Source of the DNA: DASRHK01 sp963776465
GTDB lineage: Bacteria > Pseudomonadota > Gammaproteobacteria > Nevskiales > Nevskiaceae
NCBI GenBank assembly: GCA_963776465.1
Contig: CAVZMV010000002.1
Span: 1,054,001 to 1,118,000 of the forward strand
Length of the DNA: 64,000 bases
Direction: 5' to 3'
Each line of letters starts with the position of its first letter. Positions within the stretch are counted from its first letter, which is position 1. This document shows positions 1 through 9,625 of this stretch, piece after piece. The position numbers and the translations under genes were made by a program. Below the pieces are notes generated by a model. The model searched no databases. It saw only the letters and a list, made by a program, of their open reading frames with translations, and was not told the DNA's origin.

Positions 1-235
1 CCGGTCCGAGGCGGGAGTAGAGCATCACGCCGCCGGCCGGACCCAGCCAGAGTCGCTGGTTGCCAGCCGAGGGGCTCTGCTGGCCGACGACCAGCAGGTG
101 CGTGCCGGGCGGCGGCACGAAGACGCGCTGGTCCACTGCGCGCGCCCTGTGCGGCTGCGCGGGAGCCGTGGCGCAGCCGGCGAGCGCCACGCATGCCAGC
201 AGCAGGCCGTGCCGCGCGAGCGATGCAGCGTGCAT
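1..235 (-). CDS. Lipoprotein, partial (runs off the window start)
   Basis: Seen: the frame opens with ATG at 235 and stays open to base 1, giving 78 residues. The N-terminus is a lipoprotein signal ending in the lipobox LAGC (MHAASLARHGLLLACVALAGC), so the product should be lipid-anchored in the envelope. The rest (for example GTHLLVVGQQSPSAGNQRLW) matches no family I recognise. The start lies 4 bases after the stop of the acylase gene, so the two are probably co-transcribed and perhaps translationally coupled. The C-terminus is missing because the gene is cut by the window edge; no function is assigned. Confidence 0.6.
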   Translation of the reverse strand, partial: MHAASLARHGLLLACVALAGCATAPAQPHRARAVDQRVFVPPPGTHLLVVGQQSPSAGNQRLWLGPAGGVMLYSRLGP

Positions 236-239
236 CAAC

Positions 240-2672
240 CTATTCCGTCAGGCGCAGCTCGCTGATCTTGTCGGCCTGGATTTCCGCCGGCGTGAACGGC
301 AGGTGCTTCCAGTGCTTGCCCGAGTACTCGCGCGTGAAATCCGAGAAATGCGGGTTGGCCGGGTCGGTCGACTGCGAGTAGGTGACGAATGCGTCGGCAT
401 GCACGCCCTGCTCGCCCCAGGTCACGGTCTGGATGTAGCTGTTGCCGTAGTAGATGTCGTATCCGGTCTGGGTGATGCTCGGCGAGTCGGCGATGGTAAA
501 GGCGCCTTCGAAGAAGTTGCCGCCGAAGATCGGGATGTCGCTGGCGATGCAGCACGGATGCTGGATCTGCCCGAGCGTCGCGTCGAAGGCGAAGCCGCTG
601 GCCTTGACCCGGGCGACGCCGGCGGTGAACGCGGCGCGGACGGCGTCCGCGCTGGTGTCCAGGTCGCGCGGCGTGTTGACCGGGTCCGCCGCGGAGAACG
701 GCACGCGCCAGAAATTGCCGCCGCGGTCCGCGCCGCCCGTGAGGGCCTGCAGGAATTCGCGCCACACATGCGCCCCGATCGAATCGAGGTTGGCGGTGCC
801 GTCCCATTGCATCAGCGCGGCGCAAGCGGCGGCTTCGTCGCCCGCTGCCGTCGGACAGATCTCGCTCAGCACGTTGGCCAGGCCGTACTCCGCGGTCTTG
901 ATCCGCGCCGACAGCGCGACTTCCTGCAGCAGCGGCAGGGTGAACTTGGTGCCGGGCAGGCCGTCGCTGCCGTCGAGCCGGCGCTGCACCTGAGTGATGG
1001 CCTGCTGCGTGCGATACGAGCGCGGCGTCGCCTCGTCGCCGATGATCGCCGCATAACCGGTGATCGGCGCGGCGGGGTTGGTCAGCCAGAAGCTGTCGTT
1101 GTTGTTGGCCACCCAGTCGTCGCGTTGCAGGCTCGGCAGGTTGCTCGGTCCGAAGATGCCGGGCCGCGGCGCGTCGACGTCGCTGTCCCACTCGCACTCC
1201 GGCCGGGACCCGTCGAGCACCGGCAGGCCGGGCACCAGCGTGCCGACGACCGTGTTGATGGGGATCGCCTGGCAGGTCTGCACCTTGGCGTCGGACACGT
1301 TGGGCACCACCGAGATGTCGCCGTAGTAGGCCTTGCCGCCGGGGCCGCTGGCGACCGTGTTGACCCAGGGGATGCCCAGGATCTCGCCGTGCAGCTGGAT
1401 GAACTCCTCCAGCGACGTGGCGGTGTTCCACTTGGCGAACTGGTTCACCAGCTGATCGTTCTCGGCGTTGGCGTCGCGCAGCGCGTAGGCCTTCACCGGC
1501 GTCCAGCCGAGCACCGGCACGTCGACGCCGCCGGCGTTGGTGGTGAGCACCAGCATGGGCCCGTAGTGCGAGCGGTAGAGCGTGCGCGTCTCCTGCGTCA
1601 TCGAGCCGTCGGCTTCCTTGACGTCGACCGTCACCGGCACCTGCTCGATGTCGCGGAAGCCCGTGCCGTACAGATACTGGAACGGGTTGAGCGGATTGAG
1701 CGTCAGCTCGTAGAAGGTGAAGCGGTAGGCGGTGGAGACGGTGTGGCTCCACGCGAAATGGTCGTTGAAGCCGATCAGCACCGCCGGCACGCCGTGCAGC
1801 GCCACGCCCATGATGTCCATGCTGCCGGGCAGAGTGGCGTGCGCGAGGTACAGGCGCTCCGGCCCGGTCCACGGGAAGTGCGGATTGCCGTAGACCATGG
1901 ACGAGCCGTCCTGCGTGGCGTCCTTGCCGAACGCGTACATGTTGCTGCCGAAGTGCTTGCCGCGCAGATCGGTGAAGTACTTCAGCGGCCCCGGATCGGC
2001 TTGCAGCGCCGCCTTCAGGCGCGCCGGACTCACCGTGGACTTCGGAACGGGCAGCAGCGGCTGCGCGTGCACGATCTCGTTCAGGAACACCGAGGAGCTG
2101 GCGATCAGCGCCAGGCGGAAGTAGCGCCGGTACATGTCATCGGGCTCGATCTCGAACAGCCAGTCGGCGTCGCGACAGGCTGCGTGCCGGCCCGGATGGG
2201 CGCCGGCTTTCAGCTCGCGGATGTAGCGGTTGTAGCCATCGACGAAGCCTTCGCTGACGCGCTTGAAGTCGGGCAGCGTGTGGTCGCGCGTCGGGGCGAT
2301 GCCGCGCTCGTCGGCCGCGAATTTCCAGAAGAAGTCGCTGTCGACGTTGGTGGCGGTGACGCCGTTGGGGACGATGGTGTAGGTGCCGTCGCGGCCGAAG
2401 TACTTGGCGCGCAGGCCGCGGATCGTGACCAGGTCCTCCTGCAGCACGCACAGGTTGTCCTCGGCAAAGGCGTAGCCGTAGCCGTAGCCCAGGCTCGCGA
2501 AGCTGTCGGCCTTGATGTGGGGGATGCCCAGCGTGGTGCGGGTCACCGTCACGTCGTATTTGCCGGTGCCGGCGCCGCCGCCCACGGGGCCGGACAGGCC
2601 GGGCGGCGACGAGCTGCCGCAAGCGGCCAGCAGGGTGGCCGAGCAAAGAATCCCGAATCGACGCATACGCAT
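240..2672 (-). CDS. Penicillin acylase family Ntn hydrolase, PvdQ/aculeacin A acylase-like lipoprotein
   Basis: Known: this family hydrolyses amide bonds to acyl chains (acyl-homoserine lactones, lipopeptides, penicillins) after autocatalytic cleavage into alpha and beta chains, leaving an N-terminal Ser nucleophile. Seen: the precursor has 810 residues with signal MRMRRFGILCSATLLAAC (lipobox LAAC). The predicted cleavage site is GSNMYAFG, with the nucleophile Ser at about residue 243. It is followed by a GNPHFPW segment and by IGFNDHFAWSHTV, which resemble PvdQ and aculeacin acylase. The start at 2672 is chosen because GGAGGAGAGGG lies just upstream; an in-frame ATG 84 bases further upstream has no such site. 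Inferred: it acts at the periplasmic or outer-membrane face. The substrate (signal lactone or lipopeptide) cannot be read from sequence. It is divergent from the beta-helix/diheme gene. Confidence 0.9.
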   Translation of the reverse strand: MRMRRFGILCSATLLAACGSSSPPGLSGPVGGGAGTGKYDVTVTRTTLGIPHIKADSFASLGYGYGYAFAEDNLCVLQEDLVTIRGLRAKYFGRDGTYTIVPNGVTATNVDSDFFWKFAADERGIAPTRDHTLPDFKRVSEGFVDGYNRYIRELKAGAHPGRHAACRDADWLFEIEPDDMYRRYFRLALIASSSVFLNEIVHAQPLLPVPKSTVSPARLKAALQADPGPLKYFTDLRGKHFGSNMYAFGKDATQDGSSMVYGNPHFPWTGPERLYLAHATLPGSMDIMGVALHGVPAVLIGFNDHFAWSHTVSTAYRFTFYELTLNPLNPFQYLYGTGFRDIEQVPVTVDVKEADGSMTQETRTLYRSHYGPMLVLTTNAGGVDVPVLGWTPVKAYALRDANAENDQLVNQFAKWNTATSLEEFIQLHGEILGIPWVNTVASGPGGKAYYGDISVVPNVSDAKVQTCQAIPINTVVGTLVPGLPVLDGSRPECEWDSDVDAPRPGIFGPSNLPSLQRDDWVANNNDSFWLTNPAAPITGYAAIIGDEATPRSYRTQQAITQVQRRLDGSDGLPGTKFTLPLLQEVALSARIKTAEYGLANVLSEICPTAAGDEAAACAALMQWDGTANLDSIGAHVWREFLQALTGGADRGGNFWRVPFSAADPVNTPRDLDTSADAVRAAFTAGVARVKASGFAFDATLGQIQHPCCIASDIPIFGGNFFEGAFTIADSPSITQTGYDIYYGNSYIQTVTWGEQGVHADAFVTYSQSTDPANPHFSDFTREYSGKHWKHLPFTPAEIQADKISELRLTE

Positions 2673-2858
2673 GGCTGACCCTCTCCTCCAGGTTCCGGTC
2701 TGATGCCGGTGGCTCAAGTCTATAGCGCCGGCAGCCCTGCGCATCCGCCCACACACCCTTTTACTACTGGTGTTTTGTCCCGGCCGAACCTATTGTTCCA
2801 GTCCTGCAAGTAAGGACCAGGGAGGCCAGTCGATGCTCCCGCACGAGAGACCAAGCTC

Positions 2859-5800
2859 ATGAACCGCACATCCTGCGAACTGCTTCGCCGAATCACCCTG
2901 TCCGCCTGTGTCGCGCTGCTGCTGAGCGCCTGCGGCAGCTCCTCACCCGTCGGCGGCGGCCTGGGGACCGTGCCGGGAGGCGGCAGCGGCGGCGTCAAGA
3001 CGTTCCGGATCTGCCCCGGGCCGGAGGCGCAGAAGGACGCGCTGATCGCCTTCTTCGACGCGCACGAAGGCGACACCATCGAGTTCTGCGAGGGCCAGTT
3101 CAATTTCACCAGCGGCCTGACCATGGTCGGCAAGAAAGGCATCACCATCAAGGGCGCCGGCAAGGACAAGACGTACCTGCGCTTCGTCGACTCCACCGAT
3201 CAGGATGGCTTCAACCTCAACCGCATGACCGGCATCACCGTGCAGGGGCTGACGATCTACGACGCGCCGGGCAATGGCCTGCGCGTCTTCCGCTCCGACT
3301 ACGTCACCATCCGCGACGTCAAGGTCGGCTGGAGCGTGTCCGATCCGGCTTCGCCCTACGGCAACTACGAAGCCCCCGATGCCACCAACACCCCGCCGGC
3401 GTCGTGGACGCGCAACGGCTCTTACGCGTTCTACCCGGTCATCTGCCACCACGTGCTGATCGAGGACTCGATCTCGGTGGGCTCCTCCGACGCCGGCGTC
3501 TACGTCGGCCAGTCCTCCGACATCCTGGTGCGGCGCACCGAGGCGTACCACAACGTCGCCGGCTTCGAGTTCGAGAACACCTATCGCGCCGAGTTCGTCG
3601 ACAACTTCGCGCACGACAACGTCGGCGGCTTCCTGGTGTTCGACCTGCCGGGCCGCGTGCAGTACGGCGAGAAGAACCTGGTGCACCACAACCAGAGCTA
3701 CCACAACAACCTGAGCACCTTCGCGCCGCACGGCGCCATCGTCGCCGCCGTGCCCAAGGGCACCGGCGTGCTGGTGCTGGATTCCGACCAGCTCGAGCTG
3801 TACGAGAACGACATCAAGGACAACCAGAGCTTCGGCATCGTCGTCGCCAACTACGGCCTCGTCGACCCCAGCTACGGCGACCCGCGCTACGACTTCTTCC
3901 CGGAGGGCATGCACTTCTACAACAACGTGCTCACCGACAACGGCTATTCGCCGCAGCTGCCCGATCCCAACCGCAGCACCTGCCACGGCCCCAACGGACT
4001 GCCCGGACCCGCCGACCTGACGCTGCCCACGGGCATCGTCGACTGCATCAGCGACAACGCCACCATCCTGCCGACCATCGCCGCGCTGAAGAACGGCGGC
4101 CGGTCGACGCAGATCGGCTGGGACGGCGGCGTCGACACGCCCAACGACTGCACGACCGTGCCGACCGACCGCTACGGGGTGCCGCTGACCGAGCCCAATC
4201 CCAACGAGACCCTGGAAGAGCGCTACGAAAAGCGTAGCGACGAGCGCGGACGGCCGAACCTCTACCAGTTCGATCCGATGCCGGAGTGCAAGTACAACGC
4301 CTACAAGTTCGAGAACGGGTCGCTGAAGAAGCCGCAGCAGGGCTTCTGCGTGGAGGGCAACACCTTCAACAAGACCCGGCCCGACATGCTGCTGGTGACC
4401 GACTTCGCCAACTTCCATTTCTCGACGCCGGATCCCACGGATCCGATGAACCTCGTTCCGGCCGACAACGCGCTGCCGCACGACTGCCCGATCGTGGAGG
4501 CGCCGCTGCTCGCGGAATTCCCGCCGATCCTGGGCGAGTACGTGCCCAACCCTGCCAACGATCCGCGTCCTTCCGACAGCGAGCTGGCATCGGTGTGCGC
4601 CGCCGGCCAGCCCGGCCAGGTCAACCAGGCCGCGATCGCGCGCTACAACTGCCCGCGTCTGGACGACTACGGCCTGTTCGCCGATCCGGCTGATCCGACG
4701 AAGAATCCCAGCGGCACCGGCGTGCCGTTCGACCTGAACACGATCCTGTTCTCCGACTACGCCGTGAAGTCGCGCTTCCTGTTCCTGCCGCCGGGCCAGA
4801 AGGCCGTCTACCAGGACAGCGTGGACTGCGAGACGCTCAACATCTACGACTGCAAGACCGCGACGCTGGCGTTCCCGGTCGGCACGGTGTTCGCCAAGAC
4901 CTTCGCGTTCCGCACCGGCGACGTCGACAACGTGGTGGAGACGCGGCTGCTGATCAAGCGCACGCACCAGGACGGCTCGCCGGTACTGGACCGGCTTCGC
5001 CTACCTGTGGAAGACGGCCGCCGACGGCTCGCGTTACGCCGAACTCAAGCTCGAGGGCGAATCCGTGCCCGTCTCCTGGGACTACGACGACGAGGATCCC
5101 GAAGCGCGAAACGGCGCCGGCGTGCGTCCGCATTACAGCGGCAGCACGCAGCATTACGGCGTGCCCAACGCCGGGGCCTGCCTGCTGTGCCACGGCGGTG
5201 ACGATCGCGAGGCGGGCACCGCGCCGATCGGTCCGAAAGTCCGCAACCTCAACAAGGACCACGATTACGGCGGCGACGTCGGCGTGATGAACCAGCTCGA
5301 GTACCTGCACGCGCGCGGCCTGCTCGACCTGCCGTCGGGCAAGGCGATCGGCGACCTGGAGCGAATGGTCAAGTTCACGGTGCCGGGCAGCGGCGGCGAC
5401 GCCCCCAACTCGCCCGAGGACAAGCACAAGCGCGCCCGGGCGTTCCTGGAAGTGAACTGCATGCATTGCCACAACTCGGCAGGCGCGGCGCAGAACTCCG
5501 GCCTGTCGCTCAACACCTTCTCCGAGCCGATGGGACGTGGCGACGGCATCTGCAAGCCGCCGATCGCGGCGGGCAAGGCGGCCGACAACGCGGACTACGA
5601 CATCGTGCCCGGCGACGCCGCCTCCTCGCTGCTGCCGATCCGGCTGTCGTCGACGCAGGCCGGCATCAAGATGCCGCCGGTCGCGCGCTCGGTGATGCAG
5701 CAGGAGGCGGTGGACCTGATCGTCGACTGGATCAACACGGTCGTCGCCGATCACGCCTCGGAAGGCGCCAACACCTGCGGCGCGAGCTCGGGACTCCTGA

Positions 5801-5877
5801 AGCGCTACCTGCCGATCGAGTTCATGAAGCCGCTGTCGGAGATCTCGGAGAACCTGCAGCACGGCGGCGGCGGGTAA
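2859..5877 (+). CDS. Parallel beta-helix / diheme fusion lipoprotein, copy 1 (one frameshift)
   Basis: Seen: about 1005 residues if one base is removed near 4977-4983. The signal ends ALLLSAC (lipobox). Residues from about 45 to 380 carry right-handed beta-helix repeats (YVTIRDVKV, HVLIEDSISVG, YVGQSSDILVRRTEAY). The C-terminal part has two haem-binding motifs, CLLCH near 5180 and CMHCH near 5459. Known: this corresponds to two families of unknown function that occur as neighbours or fusions, TIGR03805 (beta-helix) and TIGR03806 (SO_2930/HNE_0200 type). The frame changes after RLLIKRTHQDGS; in the paralogue at 50031-53078 the same stretch continues unbroken, so the break is a +1 insertion. 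The 3' end overlaps the convergent Asp-box gene by 56 bases. Inferred: an envelope redox or substrate-binding role. Confidence 0.85.
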
Positions 5878-8800
5878 AGGCCGCGGCCGCAGCAAGCGCC
5901 AGCAGCAACGGCAGCGGCAGCGCCCCACCGAATCGCGACTCCGACGCCGGCGTGACCGTCGGCGGCGGCGTCACCGGCGGCACCACCACCGGCGGATCGA
6001 ACGCGGCGAGCAGGCGCGGGCCGCTGACCTGGCGCGCAATGGTGGCGTGCGCCGTGAAGCTGTTCTCCGCCGACGGATCCGTATCGCACTCGTCGACGCA
6101 GCCGTCGGCGTAGCCGACGAGGATGCGGCCCTCGTTGTCCATCGTGGCATCCATGAAGTCGAGCAGGTTGCGATAGCTCGGCGACCCGGAGCAGACGATG
6201 CCGTTGGAGCAGATGCCGCCGCGCTGCACCGGATGTCCCGGACTTGCATTGACCAGCTTCCAGGATTTGCCGCCGTCGAGGGTGGTCGCGACGTACAGGA
6301 ACCAGTCGCCCGGGAATTCGCGCACGTTGGAGTCGCCGAACTCCTCCGAGCCCAGGAACGCGTAGGCGGCGCGATCGTCGTCGCCCGCAACCACCGCGGC
6401 GAACACCGAGTTGACGATATGCAGCGGACGGCCGACGTCGGTGTCGTCGGTCCAGGTGCGGCCCTTGTCGCGCGACACCACGATGCGTGGGCGGTCGTCG
6501 CCGAGGTTGGCGTAGCCGAAGTAAATGGTGCCGTCGGCTCCGATGCCGATCGACGGGTCCCAGCGGCCCATGATGGTGTTGGGCACCACGCGCACCTGCC
6601 AGGTCAGCCCGCCGTCCTCGGACACGGCGACGCCGTTCTGCAGCGGCGTCAGCCGCGCTGGCACGTAGGCGGTGCCATCGCGCGCGACTTTCACGTGGCC
6701 GTGGATGCTGCCGCCGCCCAGGCCGAAGATCGGCACGCCCACCGGGAAGGTCAGGCCGCCGTCGTCGCTGCGCGAGCACTCGGCGGTGACGAGATCCTGC
6801 GAGCAGTAATAGATGGCCTGGTCGTAAAGCGGATGCGGCAGCGGGAATCCGGACGGGTAGGGACCCATGCCCATGGTCTGGTGATCCAGGCCCGAGCGCA
6901 CCTCGGCGCCGAACAGCGCGTTGGTCCAGGTCTCGCCGTCGTCGTCGGTGAACGCGCCCATGCTCTGGCCTTCGCCGACCACGAACTGGGCGACGAAGAT
7001 GCGGCCGTTGCGATCGCCGGCGAGGATGGGGTCGGAGGTGGTGATGCTGGTGAAGAACGTCGATACGTCGGTCCACGTCGCCGTCGTCGGCTGCGTCGAG
7101 TCGTCGAACTCGGCTCGCAGCGTGTTCAGGCCCGACAGGAACAACGTGCGATTGGTGGCGGGATTCACCGCCAGTGTCGGCTCGCCGGTGTCGCCGTCGA
7201 GCTCGTCGGGCGCGGCGAAGTTCTGCATCTCGATGCCGCCTTCGGTCACATTGGTCGACGGCGCAATCGAGGTGAGAGCGATGCTCGCCGCCACGGTGCC
7301 GCCTGCGACCACCGACGGCAGGATGCGGATCACGTACTCGCGCTTGCCGCCGTATGCAGGCAGCGCGAAGGACTCCGGCGCACCGGGGCCGGGGCTGTTG
7401 GCGGCGACGAAGGCGAGGTTGTTGTCGAGGTCGTAGAGGAACACGTCGAAGTCCTCGACCGGGTCGCCCCAGGTGAAGACGAAGCGGATCTGGTCACTCG
7501 GATGCTGATCGAGGTAGTTCTCCGGCAGATCGATGGTCAGCCGGAACTCGTCGCAGGGCTCGGTCGTCGAGCAGCTCGCCGGCGGCGTCGAGTTGCCGAC
7601 GAACGTGATGTTGGAGATCGCAAAAGGTCCGGCGACGTAACCGAGGGTCGGCGTGGCCGGCGTGATCATGCCGCTACTGGGCGTGGACGCGAGCGCCGAA
7701 GACGACGCGCCGATCGCCAGCACCGCGAGCCATCGGCGCGGCCGGCGCAGGAGAAAGAGCGTGCCGAAGAACGCAAGCAGATCCAGTCCCAGCGCGCCGC
7801 CGAAGCGGGTGTTGTCCGCGACCGCGACGGGTGGCGGCGTCGTTCCGCCACCGGGAACCTCAGGCTCGTAGCTGACCACCGTGCCGGCCGGATCGAACGC
7901 GGAGTAAAGACGCGGTCCCGCCGTCTGCCGCACGATGCTGCCGACGCGCGCGAAGGTATTCTCGCCGCCGGTGAGACACTCGCCGACGCAACCGTCGGCG
8001 TAGCCGATGACGATGCGGCCTTCCGCGTCGGCGACCACGTCCATGAAGTCGAGCAGGTTGCGGTTGTTGCCGCTGCAGCCGATGCCGCCGAGGCAGATGC
8101 CGCCTTCGCGCTGTACCGGATCGGTCGGCGTCACGTTCTGCGTGACCCAGTGGGCGCCGCCGTCGAACGTCGTCGCAGCGTAGAGATGCCAGATGCCTTC
8201 GTAACTTTCCGTGTAGCCGACGCCCTTGGCAGTCGAGCCGTGGAAGACGAACACCGCGCGATCGCCGTCGCCGGCCGCGACCGCCGGGAAGACGACGTTG
8301 CGTACGTCGACCGGTGCAGAGACGTCGTGGTCGCTGTCCCAGGTCAGGCCGCGGTCGCGGCTCACCGCGATGCGCGCGCGTCCCTCGACCGACTGGTAGC
8401 CGAAGTAAACCGTGCCGTCGGAACCGACGACGACGGAGGGATCCGAGCCTTGCGTGGACTCGGTGTCGGGGATCATGCGGATGTGCCAGGTCAGGCCCGC
8501 GTCTTCCGAGACGATCACCGCCTGGCCCGAATCGCCGTTGACGAAGCAGCTCTTGTTGGGCACGTAGACCGTCCCGTCGGCCGCAACCTTGACGTGACCG
8601 TGGATGCCGGCGCATTCGGTGGTGTACATCGGCACCGGCGGGGCGAAAGTGATGCCGCCGTCGTCGGAGCGCGCGCACAGCGCGGTGAACAGGTCCTGCG
8701 AGCAGTAGTAGAGCGGATCCGGATAGAGCGGGTTCTGCGCGAGGAACGCGAAGGCGGGCGGATACGGTCCGGCGCCCAGGCTCTGGTGATCGACGCCGCC

Positions 8801-9625
8801 GGGGATGCCCGAGCCTTCCGACGGCAGCCAGGTCGCGCCGTCGTCATCGGTGAAGGACAGCAGGCTGGTCACGCCCAGCAGCTGCGACACGAAGATGCGG
8901 CCGGTGTACGCATCGCCCGTCAGGATCGGGTCGAGCGTCGTGACGGAGAACGGCGAGGACACGTCTTCCCACGTCGAGACGCCCGGCTGCGCGTCGTCGA
9001 ACGCGACCTTGAACGTGCTGAGCTCGGCCAGGAACAGCACCGCGCCGGTATTGGGATTGACGTCGAGCGTGGGCTCGCCGGCGCTCTGCGCCACGCCTTC
9101 GGGGGGCTTGTGGTCCACGAACGACAGACGCGGTCCCGGTTGCGCGTACGGCGCCTCGGCGTCGACCAGCCGGATCGCGCCGGTGACGATGTCGCCGGGC
9201 GGCGCAATGTTGGGATAGGTGATGACCTGGTAGATGTGCTGACCTGCGAGCGCCGGGAAGGTCACGGTCTCCGGATCGTTCGACGAGGAATTGCCCGCGA
9301 CCGCGTTGCCGTCCGCGTCGAGCACGAAGAGCTCGAAGTCGTTGACGCGCGTCGGCCAGGCGATGCTGGCGACGACCAGCCCGTAGGGATGCAGCGTCTC
9401 GTAGTCGGCGAGTAGGTCGACGGTCAGCGTGAAGACGTCGCAGGTCACCGTGCCGTCGAAGCATTGGCCCGCTCCGACCTGCGTCGTCGGATTGTCGACC
9501 CATACCGGGCCACCGGTGTAGGTCAGCGGTCCGCTGTCCAGCGTCAGCGTGCCGGCCCCGCCCGCGTGGGCGATCCGTGTGGCGCCGAGGAGCGCCAGTG
9601 CCAACAGCCGAGTTGAAGTCTTCAT
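5822..9625 (-). CDS. Double Asp-box (sialidase-like propeller) secreted protein, apparent fusion of two genes
   Basis: Seen: 1267 residues starting MKTSTRLLALALLGATRIAHA, a Sec signal. Two homologous units follow (about 1-630 and 633-1267). Each has repeated Asp boxes of the S-x-D-x-G-x-T-W type (SEDAGLTWHIR, SRDRGLTWDSD, SEDGGLTWQVR, SRDKGRTWTDD). Unit 1 ends in a GlyGly-CTERM-like tail (RFGGALGLDLLAFF then RRPRRW), which runs without a stop into a second signal-like stretch (WLAVLAIGASSSALAS). Unit 2 ends RFGGALPLPLLL then RRRR. Known: Asp boxes mark BNR/sialidase propellers, and GlyGly-CTERM proteins are cleaved by rhombosortase, often after type II secretion. ATG 9625 overlaps the upstream stop as ATGA. 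No catalytic residues were identified, so enzyme activity is not claimed. Confidence 0.8.
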   Translation of the reverse strand: MKTSTRLLALALLGATRIAHAGGAGTLTLDSGPLTYTGGPVWVDNPTTQVGAGQCFDGTVTCDVFTLTVDLLADYETLHPYGLVVASIAWPTRVNDFELFVLDADGNAVAGNSSSNDPETVTFPALAGQHIYQVITYPNIAPPGDIVTGAIRLVDAEAPYAQPGPRLSFVDHKPPEGVAQSAGEPTLDVNPNTGAVLFLAELSTFKVAFDDAQPGVSTWEDVSSPFSVTTLDPILTGDAYTGRIFVSQLLGVTSLLSFTDDDGATWLPSEGSGIPGGVDHQSLGAGPYPPAFAFLAQNPLYPDPLYYCSQDLFTALCARSDDGGITFAPPVPMYTTECAGIHGHVKVAADGTVYVPNKSCFVNGDSGQAVIVSEDAGLTWHIRMIPDTESTQGSDPSVVVGSDGTVYFGYQSVEGRARIAVSRDRGLTWDSDHDVSAPVDVRNVVFPAVAAGDGDRAVFVFHGSTAKGVGYTESYEGIWHLYAATTFDGGAHWVTQNVTPTDPVQREGGICLGGIGCSGNNRNLLDFMDVVADAEGRIVIGYADGCVGECLTGGENTFARVGSIVRQTAGPRLYSAFDPAGTVVSYEPEVPGGGTTPPPVAVADNTRFGGALGLDLLAFFGTLFLLRRPRRWLAVLAIGASSSALASTPSSGMITPATPTLGYVAGPFAISNITFVGNSTPPASCSTTEPCDEFRLTIDLPENYLDQHPSDQIRFVFTWGDPVEDFDVFLYDLDNNLAFVAANSPGPGAPESFALPAYGGKREYVIRILPSVVAGGTVAASIALTSIAPSTNVTEGGIEMQNFAAPDELDGDTGEPTLAVNPATNRTLFLSGLNTLRAEFDDSTQPTTATWTDVSTFFTSITTSDPILAGDRNGRIFVAQFVVGEGQSMGAFTDDDGETWTNALFGAEVRSGLDHQTMGMGPYPSGFPLPHPLYDQAIYYCSQDLVTAECSRSDDGGLTFPVGVPIFGLGGGSIHGHVKVARDGTAYVPARLTPLQNGVAVSEDGGLTWQVRVVPNTIMGRWDPSIGIGADGTIYFGYANLGDDRPRIVVSRDKGRTWTDDTDVGRPLHIVNSVFAAVVAGDDDRAAYAFLGSEEFGDSNVREFPGDWFLYVATTLDGGKSWKLVNASPGHPVQRGGICSNGIVCSGSPSYRNLLDFMDATMDNEGRILVGYADGCVDECDTDPSAENSFTAHATIARQVSGPRLLAAFDPPVVVPPVTPPPTVTPASESRFGGALPLPLLLALAAAAAFTRRRRAAGSPRSPTAAS

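Noticed and set aside
60..2678. Long open frame on the plus strand opposite the acylase (872 codons)
   Set aside because: It is Arg/Gly/Ala/Val-rich with no recognisable domain, and mirrors the codon bias of the real minus-strand gene. Similar long antisense frames (2943-4967 minus, 6047-9415 plus, 10548-13862 plus, 50034-52484 plus) are rejected for the same reason.
4975..5000. Programmed frameshift between the beta-helix and diheme halves of copy 1
   Set aside because: The paralogue at 50031-53078 is unbroken at this place, and the site is not a slippery heptamer; it does not lie at the domain boundary either.
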